A stretch of 64,000 nt of DNA, taken from positions 62,001 to 126,000 of the forward strand of contig JACQFI010000091.1 in assembly GCA_016200135.1 (NCBI GenBank). Direction: 5' to 3'. Positions 34,184 through 42,192 of the stretch are shown here, piece after piece (within the stretch, counting starts at the first letter, position 1; the number at the start of each line of letters is the position of its first letter). The position numbers were made by a program, and so were the translations under genes. The notes under the pieces were generated by a model, which saw only the letters and a program-made list of their open reading frames with translations, was not told the DNA's origin and searched no databases. The DNA is from Planctomycetota bacterium (GTDB lineage Bacteria; Planctomycetota; SZUA-567; H5-PLA8).

Positions 34184-34672
34184 ATGGCGGTCAAGGATCT
34201 GATGAGCGTGGTAGAGAAGAGCCAGGTGAAGGCCGGGCGCGGAAACTTCCGCGTCGGCGACACCGTGGACGTGCACCTGAAGATCATCGAGGGCGAAAAG
34301 GAACGCATCCAGGTCTTCACGGGCATCGTGATCGGCCGGAAGGGCACCGGCGTCAACGAGTCCTTCACCGTGCGGCGGCTGGTGGGCAACGAAGGCGTCG
34401 AGCGCGTCTTCCCGCTGCATGGGCCGACGATCGACCGGATCGAGGTCAAGAAGAGCGGCAAGATCCGCCGCGCCAAGCTGTACTTCCTGCGCGACCGCGT
34501 CGGCAAGGCCACGCGCCTGGCCGTGAAGCGCGGCTTGGGCGACGTGCTGAAGAAGGAAGAGGCGCCCGCGGAAGCCGCGGTCAAGCCGCGCCAGGCCACG
34601 TCCAAGCCGGCCGAAGAGAAAGCCGAGGCCAAGGAAGCCAAGAAGGAAGAGAAGGCCGCGGAAAAGAAGTAA
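34184..34672 (+). CDS. rplS: 50S ribosomal protein L19 with extended C-terminus
   Basis: Large-subunit protein at the 30S-50S interface. FRVGDTVDVHLKIIEGEKER, FTGIVIGRKGTGVNESFTVR (cited in part), VERVFPLHGPTIDRIEV and RRAKLYFLRD are the L19 blocks, complete by residue about 113. The family norm is about 115 residues; this protein has 162. The extra 45 residues are Ala/Glu/Lys/Pro-rich (EEAPAEAAVKPRQATSKP then alternating Glu/Ala/Lys). The start at 34184 aligns with L19 N-termini; an open frame upstream is not needed. GGAAAGG lies about 12 bases upstream. Confidence 0.96.
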   Translation: MAVKDLMSVVEKSQVKAGRGNFRVGDTVDVHLKIIEGEKERIQVFTGIVIGRKGTGVNESFTVRRLVGNEGVERVFPLHGPTIDRIEVKKSGKIRRAKLYFLRDRVGKATRLAVKRGLGDVLKKEEAPAEAAVKPRQATSKPAEEKAEAKEAKKEEKAAEKK

Positions 34673-34682
34673 CCGCAAAGAA

Positions 34683-34780
34683 AGTGAACAGTAACGAAAG
34701 TCATCAGTAACGGGAGTCATCGGTAATGGAATGCGTGCCAATTTGCTCGTTGCTGTTACTGATTACTGGCCACTGCTCGC
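34683..34780. repeat. Palindromic AGTAACG/AGTCAT repeat cluster
   Basis: Three loose copies of an AGTAACGNNAGTCAT motif (34683-34728) are followed by GTTACTGATTACTGGCCACT and on (34755-34780), the inverted partner of the copy at 33308-33333. It lies between rplS and the small membrane protein gene, and a T-run (TTTTTTA, 34781-34787) follows, so it might also end transcription. Confidence 0.72.
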
Positions 34781-34808
34781 TTTTTTACTCTCCGTTTCCT
34801 GGTGTACG

Positions 34809-35162
34809 ATGTCTTCGCCTCAGCGACCCGATCGGCCTCCCTCCTTTCCCGGCATGCCGGGATTTGGAGGGCCAGGTCAGGTGGATGAGGAACCTCCCGC
34901 CTCCCGCCAGTTCATCGAGACTGGCCTCCTCGTGCTTTCCTTAGCTTCCATCTGGCCGGTCATGCTTGGTTACAACCATTGGGCCTGGTACGCGCTCGCG
35001 GCGCTCAGCGGCGTGACGCTGACCGTCTTGCTGATCCGGCGCATCCAACGGCTGCGGAAGGACTCAGGGCCGGTGCTGCCGCCCGGAGCTCGTCCCCTGC
35101 CCCCGGGCACGCCGCACGGCCGGAAACTCTCCAGCGCGCCGCCGGGTGAAGAGCGCAACTAG
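34809..35162 (+). CDS. Small two-helix membrane protein of unknown function
   Basis: A 117-residue protein I do not recognise. Start placed at 34809 (MSSPQRPDRPPSFPG), because the open frame before it covers repeat sequence. It has a Pro/Gly-rich N-terminus, two transmembrane helices (about residues 37-55 and 60-80: LLVLSLASIWPVMLG; YALAALSGVTLTVLLI), then a basic, Pro-rich tail (PVLPPGARPLPPGTPHG). It lacks family marks. It precedes the permease gene by 93 bases. Confidence 0.6.
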   Translation: MSSPQRPDRPPSFPGMPGFGGPGQVDEEPPASRQFIETGLLVLSLASIWPVMLGYNHWAWYALAALSGVTLTVLLIRRIQRLRKDSGPVLPPGARPLPPGTPHGRKLSSAPPGEERN

Positions 35163-35255
35163 AGCCCGCACAAAGCGGTGCGTAAGGAAAAACGAGGTGC
35201 CGTTTTCGCCTTGGCCGGTTTATAAGGATAGGCACCTTCAGGAGCCGGTTCTCGC

Positions 35256-36269
35256 GTGAGAGATACGACGCATACTTCCAGCCGCCGCGGCTTGATCGAG
35301 ACCGACAGCGCGACCATCGGCCGGCAGATCCAGCTCCCGTTGTCCAAGGCGGTCGAGATCAGCTACAAGTCCGTGAAGATCCGGCTCTGGCGCTCCCTGA
35401 TCACCGCCAGCGGCATCGTGCTCGCCATCACCTTCCTGATGGCCACGCTCACCAGCAGCACCACCACGGCGGCCATGAAGGCCGGGATTCCCGTGCGCCT
35501 GGCCGCGGTAAAGAAGAAGCAGGGCGAACTCAAACTTGCGGCACGGGAAAAGGCGCCAACGGTCTCCAAGGACGCCCCCACGCTCAAGCGCTTCCTCGAC
35601 AACCTACAGAGCGACGAGATCAAGCTCGCCGCGAACGTGCTTGAAGGCGAGATGAAGGACCACCCTGAACGGTCCGGCGACGTCGCGGACCTCAAGTCCG
35701 TCATGGATCAACTCCTGGTCACCTCCGCGGAACTCGAAAAGCTCAACAAGATGCGCCTGGAGATGATTAAGCGCGGCGAGTCCGTGCCCGTAGTGGACGA
35801 ATCCGGCGGCAAGGAATCGGCGGCGGTGGCCGCAAACGTGGCGGACAAGGACCAGGAAGATGCCAAATCGCGCGAGAACTGGCTGATTTTTCTGGCGTTG
35901 GGCGTCGCCTTCGTCGGCATCATGAACTCCATGCTGATGTCGGTCACCGAACGCTTCCGCGAGATCGGCACGATGAAGTGCCTCGGGGCACTCGACATGT
36001 TTATCCTTAAATTATTCCTCATCGAGTCCTCGATGATGGGCCTGATCGGGACCTCCTGCGGCGTGCTGCTGGGGCTGGTGATGAGCCTCGGCAAATTCTG
36101 CTGGGACTTCGATTCGAGCGTCCTGAGCTTTGTGCCCGGCGGGGACCTGGGCTCGCGCGTCCTTTTCGCTCTTTTCGTGGGCACGGCGCTGGCGCTTTCC
36201 GGAGCGGTCCTGCCCGCGATCATCGCGGCCCGCATGGAACCGGTCGCGGCCATGCGCGTCGATCAGTAA
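35256..36269 (+). CDS. FtsX-like ABC transporter permease
   Basis: A 337-residue inner-membrane protein with the MacB/FtsX layout: one N-terminal helix (LITASGIVLAITFLMATL, about 49-66), an extracytoplasmic domain of about 140 mostly helical, charged residues, then three C-terminal helices with the FtsX_permease signature (MNSMLMSVTERFREIGTMKCLGA) and AGAVLPAIIAARMEPVAAMR at the end. Such permeases drive mechanical work across the membrane or lipoprotein export with an ATPase partner; no ATPase is adjacent here. The GTG start has AGGAG about 11 bases upstream. The extracytoplasmic domain is smaller than MacB's and shows no match I recognise. Confidence 0.85.
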   Translation: MRDTTHTSSRRGLIETDSATIGRQIQLPLSKAVEISYKSVKIRLWRSLITASGIVLAITFLMATLTSSTTTAAMKAGIPVRLAAVKKKQGELKLAAREKAPTVSKDAPTLKRFLDNLQSDEIKLAANVLEGEMKDHPERSGDVADLKSVMDQLLVTSAELEKLNKMRLEMIKRGESVPVVDESGGKESAAVAANVADKDQEDAKSRENWLIFLALGVAFVGIMNSMLMSVTERFREIGTMKCLGALDMFILKLFLIESSMMGLIGTSCGVLLGLVMSLGKFCWDFDSSVLSFVPGGDLGSRVLFALFVGTALALSGAVLPAIIAARMEPVAAMRVDQ

Positions 36270-36327
36270 AGTAAGTCCGATTACTTTTAGACTTTTGGAC
36301 GCTCCCGCCTTCTCTTAAAACTCCGCT

Positions 36328-37011
36328 ATGAGCGAGCTGCCGCTGGGCCCTTTCAAGCGCTTTGGGATCATGGGCGGTTCCTACAACCCCGTCCACGTCG
36401 GCCACCTTTCCATCGCGCAGCAGATTCTCACCGCGTTCAAACTTGAACGCGTCTTCCTGCTGCCCGCCGCGATGAACCCACACAAGCGCGGCGATCAGGA
36501 GATGGCCTCGGCCGAGGACCGTCTGGCCATGTGCCGCCTGGCCGTAAAGAACATGCGCGGCATGGACGTCAGCGAACTCGAACTCTCTCGCCCCGCCCCC
36601 AGCTATACCATCGATACCGCTCGCCTGCTGCGCGCGGCCTACGGTCCCGAGACCGAGATCCGCTTCCTGATCGGCTCCGACAGCCTGATCGATCTGCCCA
36701 AGTGGAAAGAGGCGGCGGAACTCATTCGCATAGCCGATTTCGCCATCGCCGACCGCCGCGAAGCGCCGCTCAAGGAGGACGTCTGGAAAAGCGTGCTCGA
36801 GAGCCTGGGCGCGGAAGCGGAGAAGAAACTGCGCGCGGCCGTGACGCCTATCGAACGCGTGGATGTCAGCTCCACGCTGATCCGCAAGCTGCTGCGCGAC
36901 GGCGAGAAGATTCCCGGTTATCTGCGCCGCGAAGTGGAAGACTACATACGCAAGAAAGGCCTCTACGGCGCTCCGCCTAAACCCACCAAGCAGGGCCGCA
37001 TCATTCAGTAA
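36328..37011 (+). CDS. nadD: Nicotinate-mononucleotide adenylyltransferase
   Basis: Forms deamido-NAD from NaMN and ATP. GIMGGSYNPVHVGHLSIAQQ (13-32) is the nucleotidyltransferase motif with the HxGH signature; NPHKR (50-54) matches the NadD loop; IGSDSLIDLPKWKEAAEL and VSSTLIRKLL (ISSTxIR motif) complete it. 227 residues, normal. A TAAAAC -10-like box (36316-36321) ends 6 bases before the ATG, with TTGGAC at 36295, so a leaderless start is possible. The other NAD gene, nadE, is at 59998. It converges with galE, 11 bases apart. Confidence 0.95.
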   Translation: MSELPLGPFKRFGIMGGSYNPVHVGHLSIAQQILTAFKLERVFLLPAAMNPHKRGDQEMASAEDRLAMCRLAVKNMRGMDVSELELSRPAPSYTIDTARLLRAAYGPETEIRFLIGSDSLIDLPKWKEAAELIRIADFAIADRREAPLKEDVWKSVLESLGAEAEKKLRAAVTPIERVDVSSTLIRKLLRDGEKIPGYLRREVEDYIRKKGLYGAPPKPTKQGRIIQ

Positions 37012-37022
37012 GGCTCAGAAAA

Positions 37023-38033
37023 TTACTCGCTGGCATACCCGTGCGGATGTTTCTCGAACCAGCGCCAGGCATCGGCCGCGATGGTCTTCAGGTCGCTGCG
37101 CTTGGGCACGAATCCGAGCACCTGCTTGGCCTTGGCCGGATCGGCGATCAGCGAGGACGGATCGCCTTCGCGGCGCGGACCCATGACGACCGGGATCTTG
37201 CGGCCGCTGGCCGCTTCGCAGGCTTTGATCGCTTCCAGTACTGAATGGCCCTGGCCCGTGCCGAGGTTCAGCGCGCCGCTCTCCTTGCCGTCCAGGAGAT
37301 GCGTCAGCGCGAGGACATGCGCCTCGGCCAAGTCCATGACATGAATGTAGTCCCGGATGCAGGTGCCGTCGGGCGTGGGGTAGTCGCTGCCGTGAACCGT
37401 CAGATGCGCCAACTGCCCCAGCACGACACGGAAGGCGTTGGGGATCAAGTGCGTCTCCGGATCGTGCGCCTCGCCGATGTCGCCGCGCGGATCGGCGCCC
37501 GCGGCATTGAAATACCGCAGCGCCAGATACCGGATCTGCCCCGCGTCGTGGTAGCTCTGCAGGGCCTGCTCGAACGCCAGCTTGGTGCGTCCATATGGAT
37601 TGATCGGATGCTGCGGATGTTCCTCGCTCATCGGGACCGACTTGGGCATGCCGTAGGTCGCGGCCGTCGATGAGAAGACCAGGTTCTTGACGCCGTGCCG
37701 CTTGCAGACCGCGATCAGGTTCAGGCTGCCGATGAGGTTCGCGCCGTAGTATTTCTCCGGGTCGCGCACGGACTCGCCCACCAGCGCCACGCCCGCGAAA
37801 TGCAGCACTCCGACAAAACGGTGCTGCTTGAAGCTCGCTTCGAGCGCGTTCTCGTCGCGAAGATCAGCCTGGTAGAGTTTGAAATCGCCGGCCGCCGTAA
37901 GCCCTTCCAGGTGTCCGGTCGTCAAATTATCCAGAACGACCGGCGCGAAGCCCGCGTCGTTCAGGGCCCGCACCGCGTGGCTGCCGATGTACCCGCAGCC
38001 GCCTGTCACGAGCACTTCCTTGCGATCCGGCAT
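37023..38033 (-). CDS. galE: UDP-glucose 4-epimerase
   Basis: Interconverts UDP-glucose and UDP-galactose for envelope glycan precursors. NAD-binding TGGCGYIGSHA (10-20), Ser121-Ser122-Thr123 and Tyr147-x-x-x-Lys151 (NPYGRTK) form the SDR catalytic set. YFNAAGADP and GTCIRDYIHVMDLAEAH (cited in part) are GalE-specific. 336 residues is typical. The start has GAGGGA about 7 bases upstream. It stands alone on the minus strand between nadD and the divergent gene at 38146. Confidence 0.95.
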   Translation of the reverse strand: MPDRKEVLVTGGCGYIGSHAVRALNDAGFAPVVLDNLTTGHLEGLTAAGDFKLYQADLRDENALEASFKQHRFVGVLHFAGVALVGESVRDPEKYYGANLIGSLNLIAVCKRHGVKNLVFSSTAATYGMPKSVPMSEEHPQHPINPYGRTKLAFEQALQSYHDAGQIRYLALRYFNAAGADPRGDIGEAHDPETHLIPNAFRVVLGQLAHLTVHGSDYPTPDGTCIRDYIHVMDLAEAHVLALTHLLDGKESGALNLGTGQGHSVLEAIKACEAASGRKIPVVMGPRREGDPSSLIADPAKAKQVLGFVPKRSDLKTIAADAWRWFEKHPHGYASE

Positions 38034-38111
38034 GCGGAGTCCCTCGCGTTGCTCCTGCTTTCATACCACGCGATCCAGCAGGCGACATGGAAAATGCGTT
38101 CAAGGCGTCGC

Positions 38112-38139
38112 TTTCGCCTTGGCCATGCGCGGCTATACT
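38112..38139 (+). promoter_or_regulatory. Promoter of the gene at 38146, leaderless geometry
   Basis: TATACT (38134-38139), identical to the purL -10 box and also 6 bases before the ATG. The -35 region, TTTCGC (38112-38117) with a 16-bp spacer, is weak. Confidence 0.48.
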
Positions 38140-38145
38140 GGCGCC

Positions 38146-38772
38146 ATGGCGATCCGTGGCCTCAAAAAAGCAACGGCCGTTCTCGCGCTCCTGCTGGCCT
38201 GCGCCTGGACGCCATCGGTACGCGCAGAGGAAGGCAAGACGTCGCCCGAACCGGCGCCCGTGAGTCCCTTTGCTCCAAATGCGCAGGAAGCCCCGCGCCC
38301 GGACGGCCGCAAAGGCACGCTCGAACTCTCCAACGACAAGACGTTCCCGGGCCAGATCACGCTGACACTCGGCGAGAAACTCGAGGTCTTCGTCGAGAAA
38401 GCCAAGCGCTTCGAGGGCTTCGAACTGAAAGACCTCGCGCGCATCGAGCTCTCGATCGAGCACGAGACGCAGGAGAAAGAGTGGCGCTGGAAGGAGGGCG
38501 GCAGCGATGAGAAAGTCTTCACCGGCCGGACGTACGTGGACCGCAAGTATCTCATGAAACTCACGCTGGCCGACGGCAAAACCGTCGTCAGCGGGCACGT
38601 TAAGGGCGCGCCCATCTTCGTGAAGGGCGCGGACGGCAAGAACGCGCGCTTTATCCTGCGCCACGATCAGGCGGGAGAGATGGGCCAGAAGCCCGAAGAA
38701 GTCGTGTACGTGAAGTCCGTCGTCTTCGACGCCGCGGAGAGCGGCGAGAGCAAGAGCAGCGCAGGGAAATAA
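38146..38772 (+). CDS. Secreted protein of unknown function, paired with histidine kinase
   Basis: A 208-residue protein. Signal peptide MAIRGLKKATAVLALLLACA... with cleavage near VRA-EE (residue about 26). A Pro-rich linker is followed by a beta-rich domain (GTLELSNDKTFPGQITLTLG; FTGRTYVDRKYLMKLTLADG; VVYVKSVVFDA). I do not recognise it; the pattern resembles small periplasmic sensing or structural domains. The frame is open further upstream, but that part lies over galE's start region. It lies 17 bases before a histidine kinase gene, so the two are probably co-transcribed and the protein may act on the same pathway. Confidence 0.68.
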   Translation: MAIRGLKKATAVLALLLACAWTPSVRAEEGKTSPEPAPVSPFAPNAQEAPRPDGRKGTLELSNDKTFPGQITLTLGEKLEVFVEKAKRFEGFELKDLARIELSIEHETQEKEWRWKEGGSDEKVFTGRTYVDRKYLMKLTLADGKTVVSGHVKGAPIFVKGADGKNARFILRHDQAGEMGQKPEEVVYVKSVVFDAAESGESKSSAGK

Positions 38773-38789
38773 TCGGCGGGCCCCCGAAG

Positions 38790-39545
38790 ATGTCCACGCT
38801 ACCGCGGAACAAGAAGCAGGCGGAGATCGACGCCCGCGAAGAGGCCGCCAGCCGCATGGCCTACGTCGGCACGCTGGCCTCCGGCCTGGCGCACGAGATC
38901 CGCAGCCCGCTCAATGCCATGAAACTGAACCTCGGACTGCTGGGCGAGATGGCGCCCGCCATGAGCGCGGAGAAGCGCGCCGAGTTCGAGCGCTGTGTGC
39001 GGCTGATCGAACGCGAAGTGGACGGCTTGCAGGAACTCCTCTCCGAGTTTCTCGCCTTCGCCCGGCCACCGCGCATGCAGATGCTGGCCACCGACGTGAA
39101 CGACCTCATCTCGCAGGTGATCGAACTGGTCCAGCCCGAATGCCGCGGCAAACACATAGAGATCGTCAGGGATTTCCAGAAGGACCTTTATCCGGTGGGC
39201 CTCGACCAGCATCAGTTCGGGCGCGGCGTGCTGCTGAACCTGCTCACCAATGCGCGCGAACAGATCAAGGAGCACGGCACGATCACGCTGCGCACGCGCG
39301 AGACGCCCGAGCACGTCGAACTCCAGGTGGAAGACAACGGCGGCGGCGTGAAGCCCGAAGACGAGCCCAAGATCTTTGAGCTCTTCTTCTCCACTAAAGA
39401 GCACGGCACGGGCCTGGGCCTGCCCATCGCGCGCCGCATCGTTCAGGAGCACGGCGGCGAACTCCTGCTGGAGAACCATCCGGGCAGGGGCGCCACCTTC
39501 ATCGTTCGCCTGCCCAAGAGCAAGATCCTCGAGTATAAAAAGTAG
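38790..39545 (+). CDS. Soluble sensor histidine kinase (HisKA/HATPase)
   Basis: A 251-residue kinase without transmembrane helices or a recognisable sensor domain. H box LASGLAHEIRSPLNAMKLNL (phospho-acceptor His35); N box NLLTNAREQI; G1 VEDNGGGVKPED; F box KIFELFFSTKEHG; G2 GTGLGLPIARRIVQEHGG. This is a minimal NtrB-type kinase. No response regulator lies in the window, so its target is elsewhere. The ATG follows the upstream secreted-protein gene by 17 bases, with a GGCGGG ribosome-site-like stretch in between. The first 20 residues are charged and might mediate a contact. Confidence 0.93.
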   Translation: MSTLPRNKKQAEIDAREEAASRMAYVGTLASGLAHEIRSPLNAMKLNLGLLGEMAPAMSAEKRAEFERCVRLIEREVDGLQELLSEFLAFARPPRMQMLATDVNDLISQVIELVQPECRGKHIEIVRDFQKDLYPVGLDQHQFGRGVLLNLLTNAREQIKEHGTITLRTRETPEHVELQVEDNGGGVKPEDEPKIFELFFSTKEHGTGLGLPIARRIVQEHGGELLLENHPGRGATFIVRLPKSKILEYKK

Positions 39546-39575
39546 CCGACCGGCATGGTCTTCCCGTCCTCGTAG

Positions 39576-39669
39576 CAGCGGCGTCCCGCCGCTGGCTCCA
39601 CCGGCGGCTTCATCGGTACGCACTAGAACAGCGGCTAGCCGCCGCTGGGACCTCCGCCGAGACGGCGGA
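39576..39669. repeat. Cluster of three GC-rich hairpins
   Basis: CAGCGGCG-TCC-CGCCGCTG (39576-39594), palindrome GCGGCTAGCCGC (39631-39642) and TCCGCCG-AGA-CGGCGGA (39653-39669). The arms share the GCGGCG core. They lie between the histidine kinase gene and the yifB promoter and could stop upstream transcription, though no T tract follows. Confidence 0.8.
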
Positions 39670-39718
39670 ACCACGAAGGTTGAGCCTTGAACGACTTTAC
39701 CGCGTCCGGCTCCGCGCT

Positions 39719-39746
39719 TTGCATCCCCTTCCGCCCTGGATAGGCT
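39719..39746 (+). promoter_or_regulatory. Promoter of yifB/comM, leaderless geometry
   Basis: TTGCAT (39719-39724), 16-bp spacer, TAGGCT (39741-39746), then 6 bases to the ATG at 39753. Same geometry as at purL and proA. A GTG at 39747 could also be used. Confidence 0.5.
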
Positions 39747-39752
39747 GTGTCC

Positions 39753-41291
39753 ATGCTCGCAAAGGTCTTTTCCGCCGCGGCGCAAGGCGTCGAAGCGTCC
39801 TTCGTCGAGGTCGAAGTCGACCTGAGCCCCGGCCAGATCAAGGAATTTCTCGTCGGCCTTCCGTACGCGGCGGTCAAGGAGTCCCTCCAGCGCGTCCGCG
39901 CGGCGCTCACCAACGCGGGCTTTGCGTATCCCTTCAACAAGCGCCTGACGATTAACCTCGCGCCCGCCGACATCCGCAAGGAAGGCCCCATCTACGATCT
40001 GCCCATGGCGCTGGGCCTGCTCGCCGCCGCCGACCAGCTTCCCGCCGCACGCCTCTCCGATTACGTCGTCGCCGGGGAACTGGCCCTCGATGGCCGCGTG
40101 CGGCCGATCAAGGGCGCGCTGCTCTTCGCCCTGCTGGCGCGCGCGCAGAAGATGCGCGGCGTGATCGTCCCGCCCGACAACGCCGAAGAAGCGGCGGTCG
40201 TCGAAGGCATTGATGTGCTCGCGCCCGAGACGCTGGAGCAGGCCGTGCGCTTCCTGAGCGGCAACGGCGAACTGCAGCCCGTGCGCGTGGACGTGAAGGC
40301 GCTCTTCGAACGCGAATCGCGCGACGGCCTGCTGGACCTCGCCGACGTGAGGGGTCAGGAACACGCCAAGCGCGCGCTCACGGTCGCGGCGTCGGGCGGG
40401 CATAACATTTTAATGGTGGGGCCGCCAGGCAGCGGCAAGAGCATGCTCGCGAAACGCATCCCGGGCATTCTGCCGCCGTTCAGCATGGAAGAGGCGCTCG
40501 AGACCACCAAGGTCTGGTCGGTGGCGGGGAAACTCAAAGCGCACGAGGCGCTCAAGTTCGCCCGGCCGTTCCGCGACCCGCACCACACGCTCAGTTATCC
40601 CGCGCTCGTGGGCGGCGGCATTGACCCGATCCCCGGCGAGATCAGCCTCGCGCACAACGGCGTCCTCTTTCTCGACGAACTGCCCGAGTTCGACCGCAAG
40701 GCTATCGAGTCCATGCGCCAGCCGCTGGAAGACCGCGTCATCACGATCTCGCGCGTGGCAGGGAGCGCGCGGTTTCCGGCCAGCATCATGCTCGTCGCCG
40801 CGATGAACCCGTGCCCCTGCGGCCACTTCGGCGACCTGAAGAAGGCGTGCAAATGCAATGAGTTTCAGATCCAGCGCTACTTCGGGCGCATCAGCGGCCC
40901 GCTGATGGACCGCATCGACCTGCACGTCGATGTACCGCACGTGCCCTATGAGGAACTCGCGTCGCAGGCGCCGGGTCCGGACAGCGCGTCGGTGCGCGCG
41001 CAGGTGCTCGCGGCGCGCGAGATCCAGAGCAGGCGCTTTGCCGGAAGCGGTATCTATTGCAATGCCGGGATGAGCGAGAAGCAGGTTCAGACGTTCTGCA
41101 AGCCCGACCGGGAAGCCGGGCAGTTGCTCAAGAATGCGGTGGACGCGCTCGGCTTCAGCGCGCGCAGCTACGGCCGTATCCTGAAGGTCGCGCGGACCAT
41201 CGCCGATCTGGAAGGCGCCGAGTCCCTCAGCGCCGCGCACGTCAGCGAGGCGATCCAGTACCGGGACTTGGACCGGAAAAAAGGGCTTTAG
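39753..41291 (+). CDS. comM: YifB/ComM family magnesium-chelatase-like AAA+ ATPase
   Basis: ComM is a hexameric helicase that promotes branch migration during natural transformation. Residues 1-170 form the Lon-substrate-like N domain (VKESLQRVRAALTNAGF, NLAPADIRKEGPIYDLPMAL). The AAA+ core has Walker A MVGPPGSGKSMLAKRIPGIL, PFRDPHHTLSYPALVGGG, Walker B GVLFLDELPEF and ESMRQPLEDRVITISR. The zinc-like NPCPCGHFGD and KACKCNE, and the C-terminal SARSYGRILKVARTIADLEG are family marks. 512 residues, normal. Its presence hints at DNA uptake, though no com genes are near. It converges with the gene ending at 41309. Confidence 0.93.
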   Translation: MLAKVFSAAAQGVEASFVEVEVDLSPGQIKEFLVGLPYAAVKESLQRVRAALTNAGFAYPFNKRLTINLAPADIRKEGPIYDLPMALGLLAAADQLPAARLSDYVVAGELALDGRVRPIKGALLFALLARAQKMRGVIVPPDNAEEAAVVEGIDVLAPETLEQAVRFLSGNGELQPVRVDVKALFERESRDGLLDLADVRGQEHAKRALTVAASGGHNILMVGPPGSGKSMLAKRIPGILPPFSMEEALETTKVWSVAGKLKAHEALKFARPFRDPHHTLSYPALVGGGIDPIPGEISLAHNGVLFLDELPEFDRKAIESMRQPLEDRVITISRVAGSARFPASIMLVAAMNPCPCGHFGDLKKACKCNEFQIQRYFGRISGPLMDRIDLHVDVPHVPYEELASQAPGPDSASVRAQVLAAREIQSRRFAGSGIYCNAGMSEKQVQTFCKPDREAGQLLKNAVDALGFSARSYGRILKVARTIADLEGAESLSAAHVSEAIQYRDLDRKKGL

Positions 41292-41308
41292 CCCATTGAA
41301 CGATAGGC

Positions 41309-42022
41309 TCAGGCACCCGCGGCCGCGGCATGCGGTTTCTGGGCCTCGGCCGGCACCTCGTACCCCGCCCCTTTCATCGCGGCCACGATCGACTCGATGG
41401 CGCAGCTCGTATCGATACGGTCTGTGTTCACGATCAGGTCCCAGTCGCTCATCACGTCCGCTTCGCGCTGATAGTAGGTGCGAAGGTACTCCGCGCGTTC
41501 GGCGTTGCGGTCCTGGACCTCCTTGAGTGCGTCGAAGTAGTCCGCGCCGGTCTTGGCCGCGATGCGCCGGGCGCAAGCTTCGGACGAACCCGTCACGCGC
41601 AGGCGAAAGACGCGCCGCTGCGCCAGCACCAGGTACGCGCCGCGCCCCACGATCACGCCGCCGTGGTTTGCGATTCCGTGCAATACGCGCGTCAGATGGG
41701 TGAGATACATCCCGCGGTCCGCGTGGCGCCCGTTCGAGAGCGCGTAGATCCAATCGTCCAGCCAGCCGCAGACGTGCTGGTCGAGATGTTCGACCTCATG
41801 CGGCGAAACCCCGGCGGCCTGTACGATCGCGTCGAGGATCTCGCGGTCCCAGCAGCGTACGTTCAAAGCCTTGGCCAACTCCTGAGCCAACTCGTCCGCG
41901 CCCGCGCCGTAGTCGCGTGAAACCGTTACCGTGCAGCGCGATGGTTTGGGTTCACTGACGACAAAATCCGAAGCTTCGCTGTGTACAATTGCGCGCAAAA
42001 GCGCATTCCCATTAATGGTCAT
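41309..42022 (-). CDS. Cytidylate-kinase-like family protein
   Basis: A 237-residue protein of the Cytidylate_kin2 group. CTVTVSRDYGAGADELAQEL corresponds to the P-loop region (usually ISREYGSGG); CWDREILDAIVQAAG, GGVIVGRGAYLVLA and the Arg-rich RLRVTGSSEACARRIAAKTG lid-like part follow. Members are P-loop kinases of unclear substrate, often in bacteria that also have cmk. Start at the ATG at 42022, with GGAGG about 9 bases upstream; upstream GTG codons are less likely. C-terminus is Ala-rich (HAAAAGA). Confidence 0.85.
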   Translation of the reverse strand: MTINGNALLRAIVHSEASDFVVSEPKPSRCTVTVSRDYGAGADELAQELAKALNVRCWDREILDAIVQAAGVSPHEVEHLDQHVCGWLDDWIYALSNGRHADRGMYLTHLTRVLHGIANHGGVIVGRGAYLVLAQRRVFRLRVTGSSEACARRIAAKTGADYFDALKEVQDRNAERAEYLRTYYQREADVMSDWDLIVNTDRIDTSCAIESIVAAMKGAGYEVPAEAQKPHAAAAGA

Positions 42023-42192
42023 AATTACCACCCTCCAAACGATAGCCCGTTTGGCCGCCTATAGCGCCAACTTCCCCACCTCAATTTTTAATATACCATT
42101 TAGAGTTCAACCGTGCTGGGGTAGGCCCCCAATTCACTGTTAGAAATCTGAATTGCACTAAGTTCATGCCCTGACCAGATCGGTCCGATCCA

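Noticed and set aside
36270..36327. Repeat shared with the 3' side of ffh (GTCCAAAAGTCT at about 28912 and its inverted form near 36286)
   Set aside because: The match is only about 14 bases and AT-rich; too short to claim as an element without a genome-wide count.
38799..40403. 534-codon minus-strand open frame across the kinase and yifB
   Set aside because: Both plus-strand genes have full catalytic motifs; the minus frame crosses the intergenic hairpin cluster and shows none.
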